Shown here in pieces: positions 22,783 to 36,700 of a DNA stretch of 64,000 bases. The DNA is taken from assembly GCA_033032175.1 (NCBI GenBank), contig CM065325.1, positions 5,980,930-6,044,929 of the forward strand. Direction: 5' to 3'. Within the stretch, counting starts at the first letter, position 1; each line of letters begins with the position of its first letter. The position numbers and the translations under genes are program-made. A model generated the notes under the pieces. It searched no databases, was not told the DNA's origin, and saw nothing but the letters and a program-made list of their open reading frames with translations. The DNA is from Saturnia japonica (lineage: Eukaryota > Arthropoda > Insecta > Lepidoptera > Saturniidae).

Positions 22783-23935
22783 CTTGTGCAAAACAACATT
22801 TCTTAAACCAGGTACACACATCTGCAATAAGAAATCAAAACTAATGAGTAATATTTTCAAAGTACTTATATACGGCATTAACGCTCTTAACATAGGATAT
22901 AGTAAATGAGCGGCAATTGCCCATAGTTCACTTTCGATTTGACACCGGCGGTGTGATAGCAGCGGCTGGCACGCTAATACCACAGATCAAATTTAAACAG
23001 GTATTTTTATCCTTTTTTGACAACAGAGTTTCCGCCTTACGCTGTGATTTTCTATCCCTTTTGTTACAACATTCTGATAAGAATATTTGTGCCGTTTTAA
23101 AATTGCTTTTAGTGAGAGTATAACGCGTCTATTTATAAAACGTCATCGAAATTCAAACTAATATCATAGTTGAAAAAGTAACTCTGACTGTTACGTTTTC
23201 ACGCGTTAGCTACTGAACCAATTTCGATACAATTACACTGTTTAATATTTGGTTAAGCTATTAAAAACGTTTTACTATGAAAAAGTAAACACATCGTTTG
23301 ACATCATAAAGCGGACATCTTTCATAATGTTTATTTTTAAGTACCTATTTCTGAATTCTTCCTTCTTAAAATTTATTTTGTAAACATTAAGAAAATTGCT
23401 TTCCAAACGATTTATTTTTCCACTCGACTGCTACTCCAGCATTTTTTTATCGTTCTATCGTTTATAAAAGGCGACTGGGGTTATTTGTGAATGCATATTA
23501 ATTTCCGTTGAATACGCTTCCAATATTTCTCTATTCGCTAGTGGATTTCTTTTCTGAAAATGTATAATACTATCTAAAATATTAAACGACTACCTAGAAA
23601 CTATATTCACTAGTATTAAAATAATTAATTTCAGAAATACTCTTGAAATATCTACTATTGTTATTATGAGATCATGAAATGTATTTAGTAAGCCGATAAT
23701 TACGGAATGCAATCATCTTATTTTATCAATAATTATGGAGGTATTGTAACATATACATACAATGTATTCAATGGCACGTACACATCTATTATATTAAGGT
23801 TTAGATTGCTAATAAAAATGGCAGTTAAGTGAAATATTGAGTATTTTGCTTATTATCTTCTTAGATTAGGCCTCAATGCATTCATTCCGATGCTGTAATA
23901 TTGATAAACTACTTTATAATAAATATTAAAATATT
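22783..23935. other. intergenic, no gene
   Basis: 23,165-23,290 has a decayed copy of the GTAACTCTG...TTTTCACGCG repeat. No coding region supported. Confidence 0.45.
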
Positions 23936-23939
23936 TTAC

Positions 23940-24357
23940 CGTGTTTATAATACTATGAGTTTAACTGTAGTCAATTTTTCATTAAAATTTTTGCAAGATT
24001 ATAATTTTAAATTTACTTATTGATTTACCACGCATTTGATTATTAAATTATCAAACAAGTATTCGTAAAAATATGAAGGACAATCAGAAAAGTGTCAAAA
24101 TAGGGTGACGTCACGGAAGCAAGTGTGTAAATTTTTGCGATTACAAACTTATTTGCAGTTATTAAACTGACTTTCACAAAAAATTTTACAACGGCAAAGT
24201 TAAGTTTGTGCCTCTGTACAGTTTAATTTGTTTTTTCTATAGAATTGTTCGGTGCTTACATTACTGAAGAGTAATGTTACCTAATTATTTTGCTAAATGT
24301 AGTTGTACAGTTACGGAACCCTCGATGCGCCAGTCCGACTCGCACTTGGCCGGTTTT
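23940..24357 (+). repeat. dispersed repeat ending GTCCGACTCGCACTTGGCCGG
   Basis: Ends TACGGAACCCTCGATGCGCC, AGTCCGACTCGCACTTGGCC and a T run. A weaker copy ends at about 29,070 (GCGAGTCCGACTAGTACTCG). Nature unknown. Confidence 0.4.
24222..24227 (-). terminator. possible polyadenylation signal of the Dscam gene (ATTAAA)
   Basis: No AATAAA was found on the minus strand between the stop codon and about 24.1 kb. The variant ATTAAA occurs here, beyond the Helitron-like repeat. Weak evidence; transcript data would decide. Confidence 0.2.
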
Positions 24358-24364
24358 TTTGTTT

Positions 24365-24598
24365 TTTGTCTGTGTCTTTCTGTTTATCTTGGCTAATCTC
24401 AGAAACAGTTGGAACGATTCTGACTGGATTTTCACTGGCAAGTAGCTGATTTTATAAACGAGTTAACTTATTTAAAAAAATATTAGGGTTCCGCGAAAAT
24501 ATAATAAACTGAAGCAGCAGCCCCACGAGCACATTCCCCATCGCCGCTGTCGCTGCATATGAAATTCCACGCGGATAAAATCGCAGGTACAGCTAGTA
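24365..24598 (+). repeat. Helitron-like element beside the Dscam stop codon
   Basis: GTTGGAACGATTCTGACTGG near the start; ends CCACGCGGATAAAATCGCAG + GTACAGCTAGT. About 60 bp separate it from the Dscam stop, so the transcript's 3' untranslated region must cross it. Confidence 0.5.
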
Positions 24599-24657
24599 TA
24601 AAATAAATGAACTGTTTTCTAGCATTGTAATTTCGGATCGAACGGAGGGTTGGGGCG

Positions 24658-24782
24658 CTAGCTGTGTTCGTGATGAGTCCGGGGTGATAATGACCCCGGA
24701 CCGGACTCGACGCTCGAGTCTCCGGCGTACACCTCAGAGAAAGCACCCCCACTACCACCCCCGCCGCCGCTTCCACCACCAC
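24658..24782 (-). CDS. Dscam: Dscam exon: cytoplasmic tail 4 with stop codon
   Basis: Starts with a Gly/Ser run (GGGGSGGGGGSGG), then AFSEVYAGDSSVESGPGSLS and ends PRTHHEHS before TAG at 24,658. Acceptor GGATGCAG. A Helitron-like repeat begins about 60 bp beyond the stop. Confidence 0.75.
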
Positions 24783-27700
24783 CTGCATCCACAAACGAAC
24801 ATTATTATTTGTACCTTACCTTTCTTTATGAACCTAATCCACAATCAAATAGTTTGGCATTATTCTTACGTCTCTGTGTGTGATTCCTGTAAGTACTACT
24901 AATACAAGACATGCTTTTTATTTGTTGTTTAGATTGTGGATAGCTCATTTTGTTTTATAAGCAAAATTTTACGTATTATTAGCTGACACGTGCGAGTTTT
25001 TTGTACATTATAGAATTTACTTGGTATACGTATGTATAATTTAAATAAACGTCTTCTTATTATCTACAATAAAATATATTGGATAGGTATTGGTAATTCT
25101 GGTCCACCAGAATTACAATCTCCGGATTATATTGAAATAAATAGGGGTTAAAACATCTACGTACCATGATGTGTGACCGGCACGCAGTACGATGTTCCAG
25201 CACAGTGCCGTGGTCGCACCTTCTCATACCGGCTGAGCTGTTGCAATTCGCAATCCGAGTGATGCTTCTCTACTGAATTAATTGTTATTTCACAATATAT
25301 TTTGTTATTTCAACATTTATTACAGAATTTAAACTGGTTGATATTGGTTTTATGATACCAACATGTGGTATTACCCATTATTGACTGTCCTGATATAATC
25401 TTAAAAAGGATACGGTATAATAGAATAAAAGTCCTTAAAAATATCATACGTCTATTATAGAAAAACTTAATTTAAGTAAGTAAGTAGGTACCTAAGTAGA
25501 ATTTTACGACCTGTCACTATGTCTACCAAACTAATTTCTTTTATTGTTGGTTTGATCTCTTCTGAAACTAACAAATTGCCTGCAGGCTTGGGTCTATTAA
25601 GGAACAAGTGACCGGAAACCACTTATATTAACAAAAACATGTTTGAAATACACAAATAAGTTCTAGGTTTCAGCGCCCTTTCTTTCGCTTTCAGTTATCA
25701 CTAAGTACCTATAAGACCGTAGATAGATAAAAAATTGGTAATTATGCAAATATAATATATGTTGGTAGTTCATCTACGTTTAATTCACGGTAAGATCTCG
25801 AAACTAATCTTCCTTCTTTAGGGTTGCCAAAGTTTACGTAATTTTTGAAATATAAAACTACACATCACTGTGACTAGATTGTCAAAGGTGCATCCTCACT
25901 TAAACTAAGTACAGTGTAAACTGTATATAACGAAACTCGATTTAACGACAAACTCCTTATAACGTCGAAATTACTTGACTTTGTATGGTTTACCGTATTT
26001 TCTATACAATGATATACTCTACATAGCATCACGCTCACTCTAAATAAGTATTAAGCAGTAGTTTCTAAACTGTCAAAATTAGTAAGAATTGGAGCTGTGT
26101 ATTTTCTTTTGTTTGTTGTTTTGTTATCTAGTACGTGTTTACCTCGACTGACGTACCGAAAATTATAAGAAATTCTCTCTTTTGTTTGTTGTGTGATTAA
26201 CTTCCACGTGTTCACCTCGGCCATAGGCTATCGTTAGGTTGTTATACATTAACAGTTGTTATTAAAATGTTTTTACGTTTGTAAAATTTGCACTATATTA
26301 GTAAATAAATATTACAATAGTAAAATAATAATAAGTTTTTTTTCACTCCAATAAACAGCAAAAAATGTACAGTCCCTTAAGTGCCGTTGTATAGAGTTTA
26401 CTCTGTATATGTTTTCCATACATTATCCGTCAAAACACCAAAATTATTAGCCATTATTAAAATAAAATAAAACATTCATTTTATTCCTTCACAATACCAT
26501 AACAAATATATTATTGTCGCCAAAGAATGTTAAAATGTTGCCAGCAAATAGGTAATAACTTACTAACAGATTGCTTGAATGAGTCAAAGTTGTAAATTTT
26601 GTGTGCTATATGTACTGCTTGACAAAATGTAGGACCCCTAGTTTAATTAAAACCGTACCTTCAGGTCTATCGCGGTGTCGTTGTGGATGTTTCCTACAGG
26701 GCCGGTGTGGAGGAGCATCGTTATCACGGTGACCGAACGTCCGGAACTGTAGCGTATGGTCCAAAGTGGCTGCCGTCGCTTCACCGCCCACCGCAAATGT
26801 CGCATATGGGCTTATCTCATACACATCTAATAAAAAATACGAAAAAATCTATTAATGATAATTAATTAATTAATAATATCTTAAATTTATGTTATATTTT
26901 ATATTAATTAATATTTTCTATGTAAAAATGTTTAGAAATTAACTCTAGGAGTGAAAAATGAATATCGAAAGGCTTTTTAATACCAGTATGGCTAAGTGAC
27001 AGTACTATGCCTCATGGTAACCACAGTTAAACCGAAAAGCAAAAGCGAACACTGAGAGATATACAATCCACCATCAATCGTTGCTGTCATGCCTGCCTGT
27101 AAGCCTCTCTCGACAGCTATCCGTAAGAGAGTCACTGTGATGAGTTTATCACCATGTGCATGACAGTCGTGACCATGTCCGGTAACGATTCCTACCACTG
27201 CGCTTGATTATTGGATTATACACTAACTGATTCTGGAAGGCAACGTTCCTAAGCGTACTAGATGTTACACCTGGTATATGATGGTCGTAATCGAGTCGGG
27301 CACAATAATTGTCATATAATTTTAAAAATAAAACGCAAAGAACATTTCGACATTTGTCGATACTACGCTAATTTAAATTTGGGCAATTTCTATTTTTAAA
27401 TAACTTCTACAAAATACGAGAGGTTACTCAATTCGAATTTTTTTTTAATGGATTTTCAACCATAAATTTGTTTTTGAACCAATTTTGATGATTCTTTTTT
27501 TGTTGGATGGGGGGGGGGGGGGTACCTAGGGTAATTTCATTGGCATTCGACCTTAAACGTCAAACATACACAAGGGAACTCTTGAAAATCATTGAAATTG
27601 GTTTTCTTTTTGTTAATAATTGTCTTATATAATATATAAGAAGTAATATTTAAAAAAATATTTTTTGAGTTAAGTTCACAATATACCTTGTTTTCTCTTT

Positions 27701-30700
27701 TAAAATTATAGATTTATGATAATGTCAATAAGATACAACAGTGGTATACTAGGTATGTCATATGTCAGGTCAGGTCAGGTATGTCATAATAATATATCAC
27801 GGGAAGAGACTAGCGTTTGAGATACAGGCTCGGCCTAGTTCAGGCGCTAGGTTTCATTAATTAAGAACAAAACTATTGTATTTCCTAGAAATAAGCCTCA
27901 TATTTTTGTATCTTGTTATGGTCAAATAAAGTTATTATTATTATTATTAATTTATGAATGTAATTTATACATCGGCTGATATAAATTACGCTAAAGGTTT
28001 CCGGTGTAAAATCAATATTTTCAAGCTAATGTAGTGTAGATTGCTGGTGTTGATTTTTAATACTAGAGTGGCACATCGCACCATTATATTTCAGAATTAT
28101 TATAACTATTCTGAGCTTTTGATATCTATATAGCAATTTGTGGTGCTCGCTTGCCTAGAGCAATAACTATACATATATTAACTTAATCTTTAAGTTAAAA
28201 ATCCATGGCAAATAACTTATCATCATAATCATATAACTCGATAAAATCAAAACCAAAAATATTTTATTACATTTAGGCCCTAAGAAGGGTCATTCACGTA
28301 ATGATTCAGCCTATAGTAAATACCCTTTTGGCAAAATAATAAAGAAAATAGAAACAGATACGACTGCCTATCTTACCCGAAGCTGGCGACAATTTATCGT
28401 GTTTGTAGTCATGCTGACAGTTCCTTATATTCTGTTGCTCTGGACACACCGACTTGTCGGTGCTCGTTACAGAATGACTACATCGACGGGTCTCCTCTTC
28501 ATTTTGGACTACACACGGCCATAGGGTACTAAAGTGTACAAACGTGATTAAAAAATAACAAAAATTAGAATGAATTGGAAGGAAATACATATATTTATGA
28601 TATTTTTTCTTTTTTATCAAGACAATTATTTTTATGTAGACTACGTGCAGGTGTTCGTTAGGTTCCGTTTATAAATTAGAAACTATTTGTTGAGTCTTAT
28701 TTGCCAATCGTAATATTAAGAAGCGGTATTATTGAAAATGTAATAGATAGCCAGTTGAAATTTTCGCAAAATATGTATTAATGTGGAATATCTTAACAAA
28801 TATTAAAAAAGTACATTTTTTGGAGGTTCCGGTACAAAGAACTTAAAGTCGATACTCACAAATAACTTAATGCCAACGATTTTTTGTATTGCTCTATCGT
28901 AAAAATGGTAATAAAACAGTACATAATAAAAACTGATCAAGTATGAGAAGGATTCACACTAAGGACATCGAAATGAATTAAAGAAAAATCACATTTTTTC
29001 ATTAACAAAAATACCTTGTGTGGTGGGACCCACTGTTTGCGAGTCCGACTAGTACTCGATCAGTTTTAAAAAAAGAATTTTTGGGTTAAAATGTAAAAGC
29101 ATAAGGTAGGTACACATTTTTGTAAATTTATTTTTAATAAATCTGGAATGAGTGCCGAATGTTTTAACAAACGATATTTTTTATGCAACTAAGGTGGCTA
29201 ACAAGCGTATGGCTCACCAGGTGGTAAGCGATTACCCTAGCCTTCATACGCTTGTAACACCAAAGGCATCACTATTGCGTTGCCGACCTTTAGTCCTCTT
29301 CGCCAAGGAGCTCTGCAAATGCTACTAATCGCAGGAACACAACATAATTTATTTAACTGCCGTCTTCTGTAGGGTGGATCTATTTCACCAGTCGTGCTGC
29401 CCCAAGTATAAAGAAATCTTCATGCCCTAGCTCTCTTAAAAATAGAATATATCATTATGTTACTTAGTTTAATAGTTAAAAACAATACTTGTAAGAAATC
29501 ACAGATAAGAACAACGTTTTATTCTACATCGTTTTAAGGCGGATTGGTAATAATATGTCTATATATCTAATATTATACATTGATAATATAATTATATAAC
29601 CAGAATCGACGCAAAATCTATAAAGTACATAAAGATTTATATTTTACGGAATAACGAAATAAAATATAAACGTGGAAAGTAGTCTAATTTTCCTAAAATC
29701 CAATGGCCGTGCTTAATAGAATTCGCCAATTATAAAGAAAATAGGTCATTACGAGTGATTTACTAGTGTTTGCGTTCTCGGTCTCTAATCGATTTATCAC
29801 AAGTTACTTATTATTACGCAAAACTCCGTACATGTTTCTTATATATACCTATAATAATAAAAATACAATAATTTATTTATTCAGCCAATACATCCATGTT
29901 AATGTTACATAATAATTTTAGTAGTCCTTATGTAATAAAAATAAAAATGTTGTCACGTTAAATAACTACCGCAACATGGACTCGAACCTAGTGCCGCAAT
30001 ACCTGACAGTCAACTCTATTTGCGATCACCTGCAGGTTGCTGTTGGTACTGGGCCCTCAAACGGATCATCACAGATACAATTCGCTTATTCGTTATCGAC
30101 AAATATCTGTGATGCATTACAGCTCCCGTGCCAATCCCAACAGCGCTCTGAAGACGTTACTATATTGTTCTCTTAATGTATTTATACACTTCCGGGAATA
30201 GTTGACCAACAGGCTGCATATAAATTAAGAAATTAAATTCTGAGCGACATCGAGAATCTTTAAAAAAAAATGCAATTATGTGTATGTTTGGAAAGAGCGA
30301 GTTTCGCACGTTCTGTCACTGGTAGCTGGTCTATATTATTAAAAAAAAAATCTTTAAAAAAAAAAAAAACCTTAATTTATAAATTATAGAACTAAAAAAT
30401 ATATAATAATTTTTAATGAATAAAGTTACAGGAGAAAGGTATCTTTGGTAACTAAAAAGAGGCGTAGGCAGTACCAACATAATTAAATTTATATTATAAC
30501 TATCAGGGGATTCCAGTTGCAATCGTCCGCCTCCATCTTCAAACCATCGTCATCATGTGTAACGGAATATACTAATGAAAACAAAATATACGCGTCCAAA
30601 CTTTACTGTCTGTGTGTCCTTCAGCTCCAAATTCCCAATCCCAAACCCAAATTCGACTGTCCTACCATTTGCCATCAAGGAGTTCCAGTCTCTACATCCC

Positions 30701-33700
30701 GACTCAATCATCAGATCAGCTCCATGGTACCATAATATTGCATTGTCATGGAACTTACATACTTAAATGCCAAATTACATCTCAGTCGAATACCAGGAAG
30801 TGGTTGAAAAATGGTACGAACGAAGCAAGTTAAATAAAAGCTTGTAATATGACACAAGCATTCTCATGATTCTTGCTATATTTATGTTTACTTTGAATTA
30901 TGACGTGTATTTTTTTTCTCTTTATTTAAGGGGCTTTTACAGTTTATGTGTGCCGGCCCCATCGGAGCATATCCAAATTCAACAAAAACAACATAAAATT
31001 CTACAGTAAATAAACCAATAACTAAATAAAAAATACTATATACTTTTATCCCTTATTCTATAACTATTATAGTTCGACAGCATACCAGCCGAACCAGAAG
31101 TCGGTTCCGCTAGTATAATGTGGAAAATACCTACATCTAAAGAACATATCCTTAAACTTAAAATCAAACGACTTCTACTTATCTCATACCTAACACATTC
31201 CACCAACAAGTGTTGAACATATTCTATTTCCCACACACTTCACAGTTAGCTGAATTAACTTTTTTCATGAGATGTCTAAACTTATTCAGTGGAACATGTT
31301 CGGAACGAAACCTCAGAGCAGTTTTAATTTGGACTCGGGTCAATTTACATCCCACAAACCAAGGCACCGGGGGTGGTTCACTCTGGATTGTTCGAAACCA
31401 TATACCCTTCTCAAGACAAATTATATCAAAATTTTCTTTCCACAAGCAATGTAAAATTTTCTTGATTTTTGGTAGCATTTCTGTGAAATTGGGAACTACA
31501 TCATATTCCGTGCCTTGTACTGTAGCTAATTTAGCCAATCTGTCTGCTTTTTCGTTACCACTTATTCCTATACGTCCAGGTATCCATTGAACCATATACC
31601 CTTTTCAAGAGAACTTACATCAAAATGTTCTTTCCACAAACAACGTATGACTTTTTTGAGTTTTTTTTTTTTGATATCCCCAAGATATATCATTTCAAAT
31701 ATATGATAGTTTTTAATATTACATTACAGTGTTATATAATTACGTAGATCATTCTGGAACCCGAAAAAAATTTTTTTTTGTGCTCGTATGGCTAACTAAC
31801 ACCCTGAAGTTGAAAATGTGTTGCCAAGTTTTCCCAGTGTTTTCCGGAAGCTGCACTTGAGAGTTAGACTTTTTCTAGACTTAGAGTATTATTATATTCC
31901 ATAACTTTGCTTGCTGAATTTTATTCGTTTCTTTGGCTGCCAAGCTGCATATTTATTTATAAATTAATTACAATAGCAATAAACTTTGATTATATAGACG
32001 TGTCGTGGCGTGATAACAAAGGTAACAAAATAATATACACCTAGTTATTGAAAATTTGAAGCAACAGTAACTTTTAAATGGTGTCATTTTTCCATCAATT
32101 TTTAAACAGTTTTGTTATTATGATATCTTTTATTAACTGTTTTTCTTATTTTTTTAATACTTGAATATAATGCTGCCTACTGCCCCCTTGGCATGCATGT
32201 TTGGCTCTCCCAGTTCGCGCGATAATTCTAACTTAAATTTACAGTGTTGTGTAGCTCTTAAATTTTTTAAAATAATTTTTGCATTTCTAAACAAAAAAGT
32301 TATCTAAACATAAATAATATAACGTACCTGCGTTTAGCAATCAGCACTAATAATAATGCGGTGACGGCAAGCGCCGCCAGCGCTGCAAATGCTAATGACA
32401 CAGCCCCTAGAACTCGCTCCGTGTCTGCGTTGTTATTGATGGTGGAAATTGGGCCGCCTTCTGATTGAAACGCAACGGGTCGACGAAGACGTTCTGTTTT
32501 GTGAAAAAGGCCGAGTATATTGGAATGTTACAAAGGTCATGTGTTTCAATGCGTAAAAAATTCTCCATCAACCTGCCGTCAATGACAAAATAAGCGCAGC
32601 GCCGTTACTTAAGAAATGAAGACATATTTTAGGTAAGTTGTGAAATATTTAATAGGCTTGATTAAAAGCCGATTTATCAATCAACAAATAATTTTATTAG
32701 AGTAGTAACTTTTACATTTTGACAGATTTTCCATACATTATCTAGTTATAATGTCAAAATTATTCCCGAAGAAAAATTATCTGACGATTGAAAAATCGGC
32801 CCTAAATTAATTACTGCATATTAGTGGCCCTTTTTTAATTTACAATAAAAATAAATGAGTACACTATAAAAAAAATTATTACCTCCCGAATGTGTGGTAG
32901 TAGCAGCGTATATAACGGCCTGATGTCGAGCAGATTCGGTAGCCGTCCATAGTCTTAGTCCATACCATACTCCAGCTGATAGACCGCCAATTAAAACCTA
33001 TGTTCGAATATTACTCTTTTACATCTACATGAGATATAAATATATCAAAAACTAACGCATATCAAAGGCTCACGACGTTCGTTACTTGATGTCCCAAAAT
33101 ATATCATAATTTGTGACAATGTTAACAGTACGGTATATCATGTCACAGTTTTACGGTAACTTCCATCTCGGCACGAACTAAAAAGTTCTCTATGACTTAT
33201 CTTTGTCGTACCGTGAAGCTGTGGAACCTTCTCTTGGCCAGTGTGTTCCCTTATTCTTACGACATAAGGGCCTTTTAAACGTAACGTGAAGAGATATTTA
33301 TGCAGGCCAGCATGATAGCGGTGACCGCCGATGGATTTAGAGATCTCGGTGGTCACCGTTCTTTTTGGATTGTGCTGCGCTCATTATCAGGGACAGAACC
33401 GTCAATGTACCGAGCTATTATAAAAAAAAATTGTATATTCTAAACATTTTATACCATAAGAAAATAAATATGTAATGTTCTATCTATTGACATATTTGAG
33501 TACAAACTTAGTAGCAGTAGTCGAACAAACAGTAAAGTTCACTCAGTTAAAAGTTACATGACCACATAAATAAAAACCCTCAATTATTTCTGATTTTATA
33601 TTTAGGAACGCGAATACGCGAGACCCTACATAAAGTATTTCAAATCATTATTATCAAGAGAATAGCCATCATATTATTAATGTAATCATTTTATGGAACT

Positions 33701-36700
33701 AAAATATCGTAACAGATACAACCAAATATCACAATGTAATGTCGTAGGATATTCGTGCGCGATTGGTTCTCAATCAACATAATTATATAATATGTTAAAA
33801 AATTGCCTTATATTATATTTAATTTAGTTAGATTAATAATTGTGGTGCCAAAACTTATTCCCGTAATGACATAATCCACTTTTCAACCCCTGGTTTTAGC
33901 CGCGGTACCTACTTGGGCGTTTTCTTTTCATACCATCAGACAAAGAACTGAGATGGAGCTCGTATATAAAGCAACAATAAACACAATATTTTTATTTCAA
34001 AAACATATTTCGGTTTCTAAACATATAAATCACATGGCTAACTATTATTATAAAATAGCATGTCCCTGATTGTCGAGAGATCAAGGCAGAATCAAAAAGA
34101 CGGAAGACATACATATAAAATTTGGATAGTAGTACTCGTAGGTATATTTTATAATATAGGAATTATAGAATCATACTACAGATATTTGAAATTAACCCAT
34201 GAAGAAGATAAAAAAATTATATATTTCTTCTGACATGTCATATTTTAACCAATAACGTGATAAACATGCAACATATCAAAGAGGGTTATTACACCAAACC
34301 CCGAATTTACTTGTGGTACAATATTCCGTTTCAAGTCCGTACCGTATGTAATCTCAGAATTTATCCAATCACATGTGATACGGGGAAACGGGCACGTTTT
34401 TTCATCCTACTTTTCCTCTTCCACCTTTAATCAACACACATTCGTTGCGTGCTTTCATCTACCTTCCTGATACAGTCCTTGATATTTGCACAAAAAGGTA
34501 TTTTCATCCCTCGCCCGAATCATAACGTGTGTGGTATGGAAGACGCGTGTCAATTCATGCGCCCTCAATTGGCTGTTGTTCTTAGGATGCGGGGTTCTTC
34601 ATTCACAAAATATATCTTGAGAAAATAAAATTTCTGTTTAATATTTATAATATAGTATATTTTGATTGCATTGGCATATGTGTGAATGTGTGTCTACTAA
34701 TCAACAAGTTTAAAAAAGTAATAATTCTTTTTACTGCGAGTTGGGTTAATAAAAAACATTTTAAAAATGGGGTCTAGTTTTTTACTATTTAATCTAAAAC
34801 TATTGGTTCTAGAGAAGTTAAAACAATAGATTCTTGAAGAGGAGGATTTTTTCGGAAAAATATATTAACTCCCGCGACTTCATCATAATTATTTTATCAC
34901 TTTTCATTTTATGTTCAAAATAGAACTCCACGCCGTGACTGCTGTGCCGTAATGGTGCCTTGAAACTAGCGACTGCTAATAAAAACATTTTTCGTTATTG
35001 TTTCGTGTCGTATAATGGGTCTGAAAAGCTCTTCTTGGATCCAAATTGCTAAATTAAATATAAAAATAATAAATAAATAAATATTATAATAAAAAAAAAT
35101 AATCACAATATAAAAAAAAAATTACAAGAATAATTTATTATGGTTGTTGTTATCAAAATGTTCTCGTTTCGAGTATCTTAAACACAATAATTGATCGATT
35201 ACTTCACGTTAAAAGAAGTAAAGAATCAAGATACGAGAAAAATACTACAATAATTTGTGTTTACCTCACGGTGGTGATGTAATGAGGTGAGATCAGCATC
35301 TCTCCACGTTGTCGCTCCCGAGGCGTCTGCTCTTCGCCACTGCAACCTGACGAGCCTGGCGCCACATCGTACTGCTCGGCGCGCGTCTACCGCCAAAGCG
35401 CTACTGTTACTCCAAACAGCAGCTTCAGAACTTTCACTTTGATCTTGTTGTCCTCCACCTTCCCATACTAGCACTGTGCACATGTTATAACTCACCGTAA
35501 TTGAAAATATAAATTTAAAATTACTGCACTAACACAATAAAGCCGAAGAGTTTTGTTGTTTGTTTGTTTAAACACGCTAATCTCTGAAACTACAAGTCGG
35601 ATTTGAAAATTTGTATATGTATTTTGTATATGATAGTCAGACTCACGGGAAATAGTATAGGCTATCTAACATTAGGCTACAACTCTCAGCTAGCCTTGAA
35701 TATTGATTTTTGTTAAGTTAGTTGGAGGTGGAAACCCCTCTTGCACTGCTTTATCCGCGTGCGATTATTTAAGTATTGATGATTAATTATACGTAAACAT
35801 AATGCTCCACAAAAATATTGGTCTTTAGTATATCTAAAAAAAGTTTACGATAGTATATGCCTATCTCTTATACATGAGACAAACAATTGTAAAAAAAAAG
35901 GTGATTTGTGAACATAATTTTTAGACATGGCATATCAATCCTTACGAACAAAAGTCCCTTCATAAAAAGACAATATTATGAATTAAATTTTGCTCTTTAT
36001 ACAATTTTATTTGGACAGATAGTTTAGAATATAATTAAAAATTAAAATAATTTGTACTTGCGAGAACTGAGATAAATTATGATAGGCTACACTGGGGCGT
36101 TAGAGGCGCGGTGTTTGTCAGATAAAATTAACACGGGTGAAACCGTGAGGCACAGCTAGTAATATAATAAAGCGAAAAAGTGTTTTTGTTTAAACACGCT
36201 AATCTCTGGAACTAACAGTGGAATTCAAAAATTTTTTTTAGCCAGATTCACGAGGAATATTATACGCTACTACTCTGAGGCAGCCTTAACTATGGATTTT
36301 TGATAAGTAAGTCGGAAGTGGAAGTATCCCCAAATTGCTTTATCTGCGTGAGTTGGCGTAATGGCTAATGATACGTAAATACAATGTTCTACAAAAGTAT
36401 TGGTCCTTAATATATCTAAAAATAATCCACGATAGCCAGTGGCGGCGATAGGCAATGGCGACGTCGGCGTCAGCCGACGGCCTCGCACCTAAGAGGTCTC
36501 GCAAAAAAAAACTTATTTAAACTTTATGATACTCGATGTTAACATGTAATATTTTTTCCAAATTTCCCAATAGAGCTGAATATGAAGGAAACTGATCACG
36601 AATATGGTATTTAATTTATTTTTATCTGTATGTCCAGATTTAACTCAGAAATGGCTTGACCGATTCTCATGGAACTTTGTACACAGAAAGCTTATGTCAT

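Noticed and set aside
31210..31590. 126-codon plus-strand frame
   Set aside because: Antisense of the RNase H and zinc-knuckle region of the LINE remnant.
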